The notes: generated from the sequence alone by a model not told the origin. Shown: positions 12,201-25,817, counted from the first letter of the stretch. The stretch is DNA of 64,000 nt from Leptoclinus maculatus (GCA_032191485.1 JAVDOI010000010.1:372001-436000); one strand, 5' to 3'. Made by a program: numbers and translations.

Positions 12201-15200
12201 AAATTAGTTGTATCCTTGAGACTAACACCAACATGTCAAAATAAACGAATGATCTCGTAATGTTTTGTGTGTGCGTGTGTAATCCTCTACTTAAATCTAG
12301 TCATCATTAGACAGCGTAGCGTTTTACAACTGCAGGTGCATTTTAATGGTCACTGCTCATCAAGTTGACACTCTTTGTGCATGAAAGGGAAATGATGACC
12401 TGATGGTGGTACAAGAAAAGGATCAGCTGGTCAGAGGGCTGCAGAAACGACTCATCCTCTGGGAATGAATGTGGTGATGTAAGTAGATCAAAGGTCATAA
12501 GGTCACTGACATGACTAGAACACGTCTTCTGTGGACCACAAACAGACACAAACCCAAACACAGTGAAGACAGTAGCAGCTGCTGCAGTGTTAACACTGGA
12601 CCTGCATTCATGTGCTTTGCTTAAAGCTTAAAAGTATATGTATACCAACACATATGACTTTGTTTGAATGGTATAATGTGGAGTCAATAACTGGTTAAAT
12701 AATGATTGGAAGGATAAAACCTGATAAATAAATATGTGCTAATTAGGGAATTAAAACTAAATGAGTGCTACATTTTCAGGGGACCATCTGGAATTCACCG
12801 AAGGATCCCTAAGTGTTCCCTTTTCCCCACTTTTAGGAGGAAACACTTCTAAATATCCACTTTGAAAAGATTTATTGTGCCCCTAATTATGGACTAAGTG
12901 CTCCACTTGTATTCATCTGTGCCAGTTCTTTATTTAAACCCTCTGTGCCCCCATTCACAATGCCCTCCTTGCCTGCCCTTAATTCTATTGACAGCTCCGT
13001 TTGCCCATCCTTCACAGCGGCCATCAAGAAAGCAGCTGTGGTCTATATTTCCCACCGCTGCAACAGCAGGGGAGTGACGACAGCGACCAGAGGAGGATCT
13101 GAGACAGCTGGCTTATAAAACCTACAGAGTCTACAAGTCTGTGAAATTGTTATCTTGAGACCGAACAGGCTATAGTTTCTCTTGACCTCTTGTAGCCGCT
13201 GCTTATTGGGGAATTGAGCTTAATATGGGGAAAGTAGTTGGAGTTGGAGAAAAGTGAGCCACCTAGAAGCAGCTAGACAGAGATAAAGATGCCAACCCAG
13301 TCTTTATTCTGCATACAGAGGAGAAATGTGCTGCCTTATTGGCCCTCTTAGAGACACACTTTTTCTAAATAAAAGATTTCAAATTAAAGTTTTGTTCAAA
13401 GACACTGTCAGTTACTTGATCTGAACATTTTTCATGGTTTCTTCCAGCAGCGAACATATAAACAGAAACATGGCAGCAGAGCAAATAGGTTCTCTGTCAT
13501 GCTGCAAAATGCCCGAGGAAACCCCCACATGGCAGTCTCTCAGCATGCCTCAGTTTATGTTCTTTGGAACCAAATATTGACTGTGATTGTTTGAGATGAT
13601 GTCTAAAGCCAGGAGGCAAGAAGTAAGAGGCAGGCAGAGGGTTGGAGTAGAGCAGATTGATGGACGTGAAAGAAAACAATCTCTGACTGGGAAGGCTTCT
13701 GGGGAAAGAAGTCATGAGAACTGAAGATAAAATAAAAACCACGGTGTTCAAAAAAAGTACACTCGACACAAAACACCAGTTTGTTTCCGAGGCCACGTTT
13801 TAGTCCGGGTGCAAAGAGAAAGAAAAGAAAAGTGCAGAACGCGTTGAAGGTCCACGATCCAAATGTAAACCGATCCGAGGATTGAAAACAGCTTTTTTGT
13901 CATTGAAAAGACTTCAACTAGATGAGTTCTGATGACGTTTAAGGCCGAATTATATCAGCAATTTGAATTAACTGGAAGTAAAAGATCAAAGACAAGCAAA
14001 AAATGTGCCAAACTCTTCAATAATGTTAATATGCCTGATCAAACATGACTGATTTAAGGTACACTTCAACTATAATGTTAAAGTTCTACAGCTCATTAAA
14101 CACACATAGCATCGTTCTATCAGCTCGATATCTTGGGAGAACTCCTTATAAATATATGACTTTGAACTAATGACATATTTTCAGAAGTCCATTGCAGAAA
14201 ATTATGCATTATTTCTGTGTGGAGTCTCTGAGCCGTTAAATACAATGGATTCTCATACAAGCTCTGCTGCGCATCCGTAATCAACACCAATCCATTACCA
14301 GTATAGTTTTTACACATTACCACTCCTCTCAGATACCTAATACGTCTCGTTAGATTGCTGTGATGGGAGTTTTATAACAGGGAGTTACATAATAGGTCAT
14401 AACAGATACAGTGTCACATTAAAGAAAGACGAGGGGTTCATCAACACCGATGCATGCTGACGGTGGCTACATCTTGTTACGTATGGCAGACAGTCAGTGG
14501 TTCTAAAATCATAATACATATTATCAGGGGATCCACAGATCAGCTGTCCTTATGATCTCAAAGCACTGAATGCACAAAGTGACGAAGATAAGGCTTCCAC
14601 ATGATGCCATAGTTACATACAGTAGACGTGTTTTCTTTTTTTTAATAAACTTGACATTACCTTACTCACGCCCTTTCTTTGTGTGGCCACACCGGGTGCT
14701 AGTCAGGGACGACAGAAAGCCAATAAAACATGCATAATCTTGTTAGCGCTGTCATACAGGCATCATGCACAAATATTATACCCTCAAGTGAGTTTTCAGG
14801 GGCAGAGAGGGATCGCGGCTTCTTCATCTCCTGACATCTATCTTCATTTAAGGATTTCTGAAGTGACACCAGTTTCATGAAGTGTTTCGTTCAGCTGGAG
14901 GACCCTGTGCTGTACTAAACATTTACAAACGCCTTTTCACACACAATGGCAGAAGATCCGAATAACAAATTTATCATCCGAAGCATCATTCAGACAGAAT
15001 CCCTTCACTCACATCTAATTTGATTATTGTAATAAATCATTTTAACAAGCTATCATCAATACGTATCATCAAGGTGTTCTGGAGCTGTGTTAATGTCCCG
15101 ACAAGGAGGTTTGATTTCCCGGCCAAGCATTTTCTCTGTGAAGTCTCTGTGGTATTAGATGCAGGTCAGCCAGACTGGAGAATCTTAATTGACTAAAGGT

Positions 15201-15575
15201 GTGAATGTGAGCGATAGTCTGTACTAGTGAGTTAGCTCTGTAATGAACAGGTGATGTGTGAAGGGTGTTCCCGGAGCCTGACAGTCTCTGGATGAATATA
15301 CAGTAAGCAGAGAGACAAATACAACCTTTTTTTGGTTTTTTTTTCAGAGGGTATCAGTCCAGCAGGTGGCAGCAGACACACATCAATGCTCGGAGCCCAC
15401 TGGGCCCTGTTTATGTAAGTGTGGCTGGTTATGCTGCGGTTTGAGTTTCAGTGGAGCTGTCCGTGCTTTAATGAAGTGCCCTACATTCACCACAACAGAT
15501 CAGAGTCGCTTCATTATTACTGTGATTGCGAGGAAGTTTGGAAACAGCGTGATGCTGGAGGAGCCCACGCTCATT

Positions 15576-15578
<3 letters not shown>

Positions 15579-15614
<36 letters not shown>
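15579..15614. repeat. (AC)18 microsatellite
   Basis: An uninterrupted dinucleotide run. It makes the HTHTHT reading frames in this area spurious. Confidence 0.95.
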
Positions 15615-15617
<3 letters not shown>

Positions 15618-16821
15618 CTTTATTCAAGACTAACCTGTCTGACTGAAGTCTGTTGCAGCTCTGACCACACACAGCGTCACAGTGATGTCACAGTGATGTC
15701 ACGGTGCACTGACCCAGAGTGCACTTCTACGTCACCGCAGCAGGGTGAGGAGTTTGATCGATTGTGATTTTCAATCATTCATATTTAGTATTTTATTGAT
15801 GAGGAGCGGTGTAGTTATTGCTTCCTCAGCTTTGTATCAGCATCTGTCCGCTGGTTGAACACTTTGTACGCAATTGCACCTCAATGCACGGACTGTCTGA
15901 GGCTTAAGTCCCGAGTACCAGGGGAGAGAACCACGAAACATGAACTTACATTTAAAAAAATACATATAATATATTATAAATTAAATATTATGTCAAACGA
16001 CAACCATGCAATTACATTTTTAATCACTGTATATTTTAACAATGACTCTTACATTTTGGCTCGCCCGATATGAATGAATGAATGAATTACAAGAATGGCA
16101 AAGTATGCTAAAGTCGTGTAGTCTCGCCTTCCTATTACACTTACAATTCACACACAGACAGTTTGAGGCCTACCTCAGTCATTAGAGCAAAACAAACTAA
16201 AAGAAACTAAACTAAAACAGTGCAACACGGTGACAGCTGCCTGATCAGCACCATGGACAGCGCCATGTTCAGAATGCAGCTCAGGAGGTTTCATTCTCCT
16301 CCCTCACATCTCTATTACTCCATATGGACAACCAGACGCTAAAAAAGAGCCACTACTTATAAAACCACCTGAACGAACAGAACAGGACAACTCAGGAACA
16401 CAAAAATGATGTGTCCTGTTGACAATGGACGGTCTATAATAATTACTTGTGGTGTTTGCTGGTCTTCCTATGTTGCCACTGTGCACACAGGCTACTTAGC
16501 ATAGAAGGACCTTGTCTTGACTTCTTGTCTCACACTGATGAGTTTCTTATTCTGTTTCCCGATTAGGAAGTCTACTATCTGTTTGTACGAACTCCTACTG
16601 TGCTGCAAAATCACTGTACGTTTTAATTCTAGTGGAGATCCCAGAGTTTCCCGAAATGAGCTAAATATGTCATGTTGAATTTTGGGGGAAATTAGTATAA
16701 ATGATGCGCAGCACATCTACAATATTTCCATTCAATAAATGCTGTAGGCATAAACATCATGGAGGCTTGGGAGTAAATATTGTACTCACATACCGTAGCT
16801 TCAGTAAAGAGCTTTTACGCA

Positions 16822-16855
<34 letters not shown>
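16822..16855. repeat. (TA)17 microsatellite
   Basis: An uninterrupted TA run in intergenic DNA. Confidence 0.95.
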
Positions 16856-16857
<2 letters not shown>

Positions 16858-17579
16858 CTATCAGACTAGATTATTTGAACACGCTTAAAGCTATTTAAAG
16901 TGGAAATGGAAGGAAATGGGACGTTAAGGACTATTGATGTATGTGTCCAAGTTTTTCAGAGTAATACTTTTCTTAGCAAGATGGATTTATTATATTGCAT
17001 GCTATTAAATAAGTTATGTGATGCTTGGTATCAAACATTTAGGATGAACTATACTGTATGGGTTTACAGTCAGCGGTCAACTAAAACAAGAAAAGGACAG
17101 GTCCTGTAATAAGTACTAATTAATAGTAATACAAGCGGAGTACTGGGCAGCGCATTACATCACCACCAGAGAGGCGGCTCTAGCATGAGTTCTGATTCTA
17201 CATCATTACAGCCAGAGAAGAAGAAAAAGTCTCGCCCTTACACTAAAACAACTGCTTCATGTTAAAACGTCACACTATACTGCACTGAATAAATCAATTC
17301 ACAGTGCGGGGCCTTTTTATTGCCTTATTTTTTATTATTGTTACTACAGACAATATATCTCAAGCACTGTGTTGACTCAGACAGCAACGTGTTATATTGT
17401 CTATAAAACGGCTCGTATGATATCTTCCAAAAGTTTTTCTTTTCCTTTTAATTTGAAAATCCAGCAACACGAGTGATCAATGTGTCTGCGCAAAGCCCAT
17501 GCAGTGTTTAGGAATACAACCTTTTGGGTAGGTTTAGGAAAAGATCTTGGTTTGCGTTTAAATAATTACAGAATTTGTG

Positions 17580-17844
17580 TTAAAGGTTCAGTATGTAGGG
17601 GCCCATTAGCTAAAATGGAATATTATATTCATAACCATGTGTTCGTTAGTGTATAATCACCTGAAACTAGCTCAGAATGAGCCCTCCAAGTCTACGCAGG
17701 TCTTCTTCACCGAGTCCGCCATGTGTCTACGGTAGCCCAGAACGGACAAACCAAACACTGACTCTAACAAGAAAGGAAGAGGTGAGCGGAGGGGTATTCA
17801 GTTCACCACTAGACGCCACTAAATCCTACACACTGCTCCTTTAA
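17580..17844. mobile_element. MITE-like element, copy 2, TTAA-flanked
   Basis: It starts TTAAAGGTTCAGTATGTAGG and ends AAATCCTACACACTGCTCCT followed by TTAA, giving inverted ends. Interior blocks (AATGGAATATTATATT, CACTAGACGCCACT) correspond to those of the copy at 7369-7715. Same family and orientation, but diverged and about 80 bases shorter. Confidence 0.6.
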
Positions 17845-20084
17845 GTACGGATGTATACGTGACAAATAAGTCAACGCTGGCTCCTGGGTTTCACACGGCA
17901 CACGAACAGCAGCATCCTGGGTGAAAGTCTTGTGTTTTTAGACCCGCCTCCCTACGTAGACTGTGACGCTCTTCATACCACGTCACCCGTCTCGGCTCAC
18001 AGTTACATTGGTTGCATGTTGAATTGATGACGTTGGTTATATATAAATGATGCATTACTTTTCGTAGGAATAACTACGAACAGTGTATCAGTACAGGCCT
18101 GAAGGTGGACAGACATGTTTTATTCGGCATTGGCTCTGCACAGAAACATTCAGCCAGAATTCTTAATGGTCAGACACACAGTCTGAATGTCTGTTGGTAT
18201 TTAGTGAGTGGGCAGTTGATCAAACACTGGCTCATTCTTTTCCGCAGCCCTCGGCTGTTAACTTCCCTCCATGATCTATGTAGGACAATAAGAGGCACGG
18301 CTGATGAGAATAAATCCCCATGAACATCCCACTAACGGCATAACATCCCCCTCAACTTATTATTCCACTCACTTCAATGAACAATTAACCAATCTGACAC
18401 AGAGGGCTGATGAACACACTTAACTCTTTCTCTCTCTCTGTGTCTGTGCATCTGTAATTGCTTATCATGTTCTTTCTTTTTGCCTGTAATGATCGGGTGT
18501 GTAAATAGAGTCTGTCACACTCACACTCACACACACACACACACACACATCTGCAGACTTCTCTCCCGAGTCTTGAGCCGCCACAACAGCATTACAGCAG
18601 ATATGATCACCCTGCTCGGAGCGGTCGACCAGCTCAGTTCCCAGGAAACCGCGCGGAGCAGATAAATAAAAACGAAGGTCCAGACACTATCTCCTGCCCT
18701 CAGCGTTTATAAATATTCCGCGGCCACGTGTATCTGTATGTTCTCTGCAAAATAAGGCAGCAGCTGGACAGCTGAACAAATAATCTATTCTGCAGGGGGG
18801 AAATACAGTTTCACTTAGGCCAGGCTGCTGCGCCGCTTCTTTAGACTTCCTGTGACAGGATTAGGTCCTGGGCTAGTCCTGGTTTCCCTCCGGCAAATTC
18901 CTCCTCTCTTCAGCTCATTGCTTCCACAGAGAGGACTGCAGAAGGATTTTGATGGCAACTGCAATATAGCTCCAGGGAGGAAAGACGTGCGCCACTGAAG
19001 GAATTGAAAGGAGGCGCTGCAAGAAAAGTGAGTTTTCCTGCATTATCTTTTACCAGCGGCATGCATATTTCAACTGTGCTGGAACATAATTGTTTTAGCC
19101 ACACAGTGGCTAAATAGTGTGCTGTAGTATGTAGATGTGGATCAGAGAGGAAGCATATGCTGCATGCTCAGCCGTGTCTTTGAATGATTACTGACTGGTA
19201 TTAGGCAAATGCTCTCTGCTTATGGGAGCATGATAAGGGATTATGTCGCCTCATGTAACACCATGTCACCAAAAAGCAAGACAAGAAGCAATTCCGATTC
19301 CTGACTAATACTGTCCCCTTTAACCCCCCTCCCCTCCCCTCCCCTCCCCTCGCTCGCTGCCACTGAGCCGCAGTTTGCCAACAATGCAGAAACGAGAACT
19401 GCGCGGTCACCAACGCCACGCACACGTGTTGGACTTTTGTTCCAGCGTCCGCCAGCAGGCCGCTTAAATCATCCGCCTCCTCCAACCGGTCCCCCCTGCC
19501 TCTGAAGTGTAAATACCTCTTGTGTAATTTACCCTGACTTTCCCACTCACTAATTACCCCCTCTAATCCTACCCCCACCTGGCCGAAACCAACTCCTGCT
19601 GCAGGTCTCCCCCCGTTACACTATGGATTCCCTGTCGGCTTACTATGGGGAGATCGAACTCTAATTAAGATTGTTAATGAAGATTTAATTTTCCACTCCG
19701 AATGAGCCAGTGAACTCTGAGAGCGTCCCGAGCGAAACGCATGAGCGGGAGAGCGCGAGATGAAAAGAGAAAGATGAGAGGCGAGACGAGGAGGAGGAAT
19801 GGGGCCAGTATAACAACCACAGGGACGGGTGGAGTTAATGTTACTTAAGTTAATGTTACTTAAGCCCTTTTACAACGGGACGAAAAAAAGAATACTCACA
19901 CTCATTAACATATGGCTTTTGTCTTTACTCGCAAAGGTTACAATCTGCATTCATTCCCGGGACAAATGACTCTGCAGTGTTCACCGGTATTAATCGTCTC
20001 CAGTTCCATTAGGCAGTGATGGAAACATGGCACACGGTGGAGACCGTTTTCTGGCGTCATGCTACGTGACGTGCATTGAGGTGA
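17845..20084. other. Non-coding intergenic stretch
   Basis: Contains a short CA tract (18530-18548), a (CCCCT)n-type stretch at 19327-19350 and a tandem pair of TTAATGTTACTTAAG at 19834-19864. Short frames in the GC-richer part (19200-19580) look like shadows of this low-complexity sequence. No gene supported. Confidence 0.5.
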
Positions 20085-20690
20085 AGATAATAAACAAGAA
20101 AAGTGCACTCAGTAGAGTGCTGATCTCCGCCAGGTGTGTCTGCAACGACCGCTGCTGCATTGTGTGATTGAATGAACACAACCCCCAATTTGCTAACCCC
20201 TCTTAATGGGCTGTAAGGTGTCGTAAAACACACTTTATGCAATCTTGCCAGAAATAAAATCAAACTAACCAAGCTGTCTGCCCGCATAGCAGCGTCTGAG
20301 TGGCGGCGATGTCCTCATCAGTGTGTGTACCATTAGTTCTGTTGGCTGTTAGCCAAACACACCATCCAAAACAATAAAAGTGAGCAAACAGTTTTCCTCC
20401 TATTGTGTCTCTGGGCGCAGAGTAGCGGCAGTGGATGGGCGATGCACTCCGCTGTGTTATCACTAGTGGCCCCTACCGGCTGGGGGCCAGTTGAGAGGTG
20501 TCAGTGAGGCGTCTGGAGACAGCGTGAGAAACCGCAACCACAAGAGGTCCTTGAGCACGCAGCCATAACTGTCCACCCAAAATATCATTCTGCTGCAGCA
20601 GAATGCAAGATTAGCTGTGGACAGACACAGGGGTGCACAATCACGCACACGCGAGACCAATCTGCTCCTGGTGTAGATAATAAAATCTGA
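20085..20690 (+). repeat. Dispersed repeat copy A, with an internal insertion
   Basis: Blocks including AAGTGCACTCAGTAGAGTGC, CCAGGTGTGTCTGCAACGAC, GTGTTATCACTAGTGGCCCC, CCGCAACCACAAGAGGTCCT and AGCTGTGGACAGACACAGGG recur in the same order, reverse-complemented, at about 46480-46935. Copy A has about 190 extra bases between the CCCCTCTTAATGG block (about 20210) and the GGGCGCAG block (about 20415). It has no convincing coding frame. The family name is unknown to me. Confidence 0.6.
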
Positions 20691-20958
20691 CGAGGTCAAA
20701 ACTCCAGCAACACTTGTAGTAAATAGAACAACTTTATTGTTTTGACCAACAAGTTTGACGGACAATCACTATAACTCATTAACGCACCAAACATGCAATT
20801 AATATGCCCTCCTCAAAACCACCAGACTCCAGTCAGACAACAATAGTTTTACTTTTTTTTTTTTTTTTTTAAATAAAAAAAAATGAATAAATAAATAGTA
20901 ACTTAAAAAAAGAAAAAAGAAAATGTAATTCACAAAAAAAAAAAAAAAAAAAAAAATC

Positions 20959-21522
20959 CTTCCTGGCCCGTAGTTAAACATCGAACAGGCACCAAATACC
21001 TCTTTCCATCAAATTTAGTGTTTTATGGGTTTCAATACGCGGGAAAAAATAGTAACTTAAAAAAATATATATATATGTAATTCACAAAAAAAAAAAAAAT
21101 CCACCCACAAAATAAATAATAATAATTCTAATAATTTTTTATTTTTTTTATTTTACTTTTTTTCCACCAGCAAAAAAAAAATTAAATATTTTGGTGCATC
21201 CATCTGTAACCATAACACTGACCAGATTTTTCCAGTTGCTATAGAAAGTCGATATTATGATACTTTAACAGTCATAGAAGCAGCTATGACATATGAATGG
21301 ATTGTGAGTACATTGAAGACTTCTTTAAAACGTGGCTTTACAACACATGAAATACAGATGATGTTTCACATGGATTGTACTGAGCAAACGCACCCTTGAA
21401 TAGAATGTTAAGCAAGAAGCAGCTCTGCAGTATAAAGAATGAAACCAATGTGGCTGAGGTGGCGACCAATAAACAGCAACTGGAAACATCTTTTTTTTTT
21501 TTCTTTTTTGCTGACAGAGAAA

Positions 21523-21553
<31 letters not shown>

Positions 21554-22289
21554 TGTGAATTAATTATTATTTTTTTTTTTTTTTGTGAATTCATTTTTTT
21601 ATATTTTTCTTTTTTGTGAATTAATTTTTTTTTTTTTTTTGGTGATCTTATTTTTTATTTTTTTGCTGGCGTGAATGGGCTTCCATAGTTTATTGGTCGC
21701 CACCTCAGCCACATTGGTTTCATTCTTTATACTCCAGAGCTGCTTCTTGCTTAACATTCTATTCAAGGGTGCGTTTGCTCAGTACAATCCATGTGAAACA
21801 TCATCTGTATTTCATGTGTTGTAAAGCCACGTTTTAAAGAAGTCTTCAATGTACTCACAATCCATTCATATGTCATAGCTGCTTCTATGACTGTTGTGTT
21901 AAAGTATCTCATAATTTCGACTTTCTATAGCAACTGGAAAAATCTGGTCAGTGTTATGGTTACAGATGGATGCACCAAAAGTTTTTTTTTTTTTTTTGCT
22001 GGTGGAAAAAAAGTAAAATAAAAAAAAAAAAAATTATTAGAATTATTATTATTTATTTTGTGGGTGGATCTTTTTTTTTTTTGTGAATTACATATTTTTT
22101 ATTTTTTTTTTAAGTTACTATTTTTTTTTTTGTGATCTTATTTTTTTTTTTTTTTTTGTGATCTTATTTTTTTTTTTGCTGGCGGGAATGGGCTTCCATA
22201 GTTTTCCGCGTATTGAAACCCATAAAACACTACATTTGGTGGAAAGAGGTATTCGGTGCCTGTTAGATGTTTAACTACGGGCCAGGAAG
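20959..22289. repeat. Imperfect 1.3-kb palindrome (long inverted repeat, possible foldback element)
   Basis: The left arm (20959-21474) begins CTTCCTGGCCCGTAGTTAAA. The right arm (21688-22289) ends with its reverse complement. Matching inverted blocks run inward through a 'hexamer-plus-gene-like' single-copy stretch (GGTGCATCCATCTGTAACCA on the left) to GGCGACCAATAAAC next to the spacer. The spacer, 21475-21687, is mostly T tracts, TA repeats and GTGAATTAATT units. The arms differ by scattered substitutions and by the lengths of their A/T tracts. A unit GCTGGCGTGAATGGGCTTCC occurs both at the spacer edge and inside the right arm. No transposase frame was seen. Confidence 0.8.
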
Positions 22290-22391
22290 CCCTCCCTATA
22301 CACGTTTCATGTGTTTCCGTGCTATATATGTTAAAGCCTATGTTCTTGAGATGCAAAGATACGCAGGCACAACCTCAGACGCACACTGTAG

Positions 22392-22430
<39 letters not shown>

Positions 22431-22529
22431 AACTTGTGTCTTGCGCACTCGCACTGTGCTGAATAGCCAGAGGGATTCTGTGTCAGTAAGGTTCAAACAG
22501 AATGAGGAATCTCCATGTACTTGAATTCA

Positions 22530-22577
<48 letters not shown>

Positions 22578-23633
22578 AACTTGCATGTCCTGTGATGCAA
22601 TCCTGCAGCACGTTGAGTGTGTGCGTAGCTCTCCAGTACAGTGCAGTTAGTCATTCCCCGGTGTATGGCATTAACAGAGCTCATTTTATCTCCAGCTCCG
22701 CCGTTATACTATGATCAATTATGCATGCTGTAATTATTGACAGTGCCATGACAACACACCTCACCTAGAATGCTGCACTGCGGTGTTGATGCTTCAGGCA
22801 GACTGATGAACGCACAATGAGAACGTCGTGTCGGTTACAAGTTGATGGTGACGGGGGGGGGGGGGGTTAAAGCCAATCAAAGCTCAGTTTTGCCTCCAAC
22901 TGATTTGGAGTCCTCTTGATGTTACATGATGTTAGTTTCCGTGGGGGGGGGAGTCAGCTGCATGAATCTCAGGATTATGGGAACACAGACACACAAGATA
23001 TGGCGAGGGCTTTTTTTTCTCAGCGCTCAGCGGAATGAGCTCTAACCCAATCACAAATACGGTTTTATGTAATGCAACAGACTCGCATATTAACCGCTAA
23101 TACGGTTCTCCCCATCCATTCCCTCTCCCTCTCCCTGACTCGAGGCGGGTATTATCATTGTAATCAAGCGGAGACCCAGCTAACGCGATCATTGTCTAAA
23201 CCATCATGTAGAAATAATCCCCTCCTTCATATTTGATTTATTGTAATAAATCTTTTTAACCAGCCATTCAGTCACACAGCGGTGGCGCACATCACCCCGA
23301 TCCATCACTGAGACCGGGGCGAAGCGCTGCCGAGCACAGGGGAGCTGCACGGATTGGTAAAGGGGCCTCGTATTATTCGGTCGCAGCTGTCGGGTCTGCT
23401 CTATTTGCTGCTGCACTTGAGTTCCAAATGTCCTTTTTTCTTTTTGCCTATTTTTTTTGCCGGCAAACAAACAGAGAACTCCTCTCCCCCCCCCCCCCCC
23501 ACCCCCTCCCACCTTTGTCTGAAAGCGTGATTGCTCTGCAGTCCTCTCTCCGTCTGTCCTCTATTACTGACCTCACATCCCCCCACCGGGCTGGATCAGA
23601 CCAGACAAGGTGTTCCTTCATCCTGCAGTCAGA

Positions 23634-23635
<2 letters not shown>

Positions 23636-23702
<67 letters not shown>
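23636..23702. repeat. (CA)33 microsatellite, 67 bp
   Basis: An uninterrupted run, one of the two longest CA tracts in the window. Two more CA tracts follow at 23855-23879 and 23885-23904. Confidence 0.95.
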
Positions 23703-23704
<2 letters not shown>

Positions 23705-24249
23705 TCTGTGGTTTGGAAATTTCAAGTGGCCAATTTGAGCAGGTACACCCACCTACTCGCAACAACACACATGCTCGCAAGTTCTGAGCGCATTTGTATG
23801 CACTGCACAGAACATGTCTCGATCGCACTCTCACTCTGTCTCTTCCTCTTAAAGACACACACACACACACACACACACAGAGGGCACACACACACACACA
23901 CACAGTCTGATTATCCAGAAACTCGGGAGACTGCAGAAAGGAGCACAGATTGGGTCTGACTCATCTCTTTGAAATAGTTCCTTTTTTATTCAAATTTACA
24001 AAAAGAAAAAGTACAACAGAAATAAATACACTTTGTTCAGCACGCAATTGTGGAAATTGTATCAACATCGTGCAGGAGCAATGAAGTCGACCCTGGGAGG
24101 GGAGGGGGGGGGGGGGGGGCACAGAACCGAAGCAGTCTACCCGTTAGGGGTCGAGAGGACTCTAGAGGCCAGAGGTCCCGACCTTCAACCTGCACCCTTA
24201 AGCTACATGTCAACATATCTAAATGCTCAGATAGCTGCTCTCGTCCTTT

Positions 24250-24299
24250 GAGAGTGACTTCAGTACCCTCAGGATACTGAGGATACTGAAGTCACTCTC
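24250..24299. repeat. Near-perfect 23-bp hairpin with a GATA tetraloop
   Basis: The arms 24250-24272 and 24277-24299 are reverse complements with a single mismatch (C at 24266). The left arm begins GAGAGTGACTTCAGTA. The loop is only GATA (24273-24276). It is not flanked by transposon ends I can see. Confidence 0.8.
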
Positions 24300-25774
24300 T
24301 TTGGTTTCTTTCTTTTTTTTTTGGACAGAGGACTTGACAAATGGCCCGGCAGGTCCGCTTTCATCAGTCACTCCGGGTCAGTAAATCTGAGCCGGGAGTG
24401 CTGCAGAGACCGCAGGCTTTTATTCTATTTAAAAAGAACTGATTCAACTAATCACGCTGTTGATTGAACCAATTTGCCGGGCTCAGGAGGGGGCATAATC
24501 AGCTCCGTCAAGAGGTTCAGTCGGCGCAGCACTCCAGAACTCCGAAATAAGACAAATCAGGAGAATCATCACTTTGATTTTGACCAATCAGGGGAGATGA
24601 AGCACCTGGAGCCAATCAGGACTGTGGAATAAACCACATAATTGGCAAGGCAAGAAAGGTGACTTACTGGTATACCACGCTAATTGCTTCTGCAATGGCT
24701 GTCCCAGAATTGGCGATACTGTTATGAAAATGAGGAGAGCTTCTCTGTGTGTTGAGAGACAAAGAGACTCAGAAAGTTGGCACATTCGACCAAAATGCTG
24801 AAGTAAACAGGGCCCAGATGATGCATTGGCAAAGCGACACATTAGTGCTCTTCAAAACGATACTTGTTCTCATAACAGAATGGTTCCAAGTCATCTTCAG
24901 GTGTGCCAGTGGTATTATCATTTTGTTCCGTCCGTTCTAAATCGTTTGACATTCAACTCCAATAAAATAAGGTTCAAAGGATAATTCTGGTCTATTACAA
25001 TTTGGGTCTTGTTTTTGTAGTTGTTGACCATCATTTCTTTGAGTCATAACCCACCTGGCTAATTGTTGAGAATAAGTAAATGACAACATTGCTACAACAG
25101 AGTCAGATAGAAAGTAAGAGGTCAGACAACCCAGAGGGTTGTAAATAGAAGTCAGTAGTTTAGTGAGATCTAAACCGGTTTAAGGCTCCGTCTTGTACCA
25201 GGTAAGCCACATAGTACGTTTACAACTGAGACAGCAAACATACTGTATCTGATCGCGATCCTTGTTGTTTTTCTTAGGCTAAAGATCGGTCCTGCTCCAA
25301 CGCAGACGCTTCTGGTAATGTTTTAACTGATCAGGAATCAGATAAACACACTGAAATGGGAACGGGAGAACGACGACTGGTGCTTAGCAAATACAAATTC
25401 AGCACGCGGCTGGAACGCAGAGCAGACATATTTCATTCCTGCGTAGATGCATCTACACTTAGCTTTTTTTTTTTATATCTAGTGGCAATCCAATTGGCCC
25501 AAGACACGACTCAGTGTAAAATGTTTGTAATTATCGCTCATTCAAGTACCTTGGATCAAGAGGCGTCAGAGCCTTGTAGCTAACTTCTTCAAAAATAAAC
25601 AGACTTACAGCAAGTGGCGGATTCACTGAGGTGAGGTTCTGCAATAACCACTAAAAAGAGCAGTAAATGAGTCAAACTGAACAACTTTATGCTTCATCTA
25701 CACACACTTTTGTCACAGTGTTGGAAAGCACATTGCTATCTCCAGATGAGTGTCTATTTTCTGTAACCAGTGTA

Positions 25775-25817
25775 GCATTAAAGCATTAAAGCATTAAAGC
25801 ATTAAAGCAGTAAAGCA
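25775..25817 (+). repeat. (GCATTAAA)n tandem repeat, about five units
   Basis: Four exact GCATTAAA units are followed by one GCAGTAAA unit. Confidence 0.9.

Larger units (their letters stand above)
9257..17579. other. Long non-coding intergenic stretch
   Basis: No splice-bounded open frame, RNA gene or recognisable transposon was found on either strand. Simple features include a perfect palindrome CGTTTCATGAAACG at about 12179-12192, the (CA)n tract at 15579-15614, a CRE-like cluster at 15674-15735 and the (TA)n tract at 16822-16855. It is A/T-rich in large parts, notably 9720-10080. Confidence 0.5.

Noticed and set aside
23428..23959. Overlapping open frames of 119-151 residues on both strands
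   Set aside because: They consist largely of HTHTHT or CVCVCV translated from CA repeats. The same applies to frames at 15366-15767, 22256-22524, 28240-28690 and 62352-62928.
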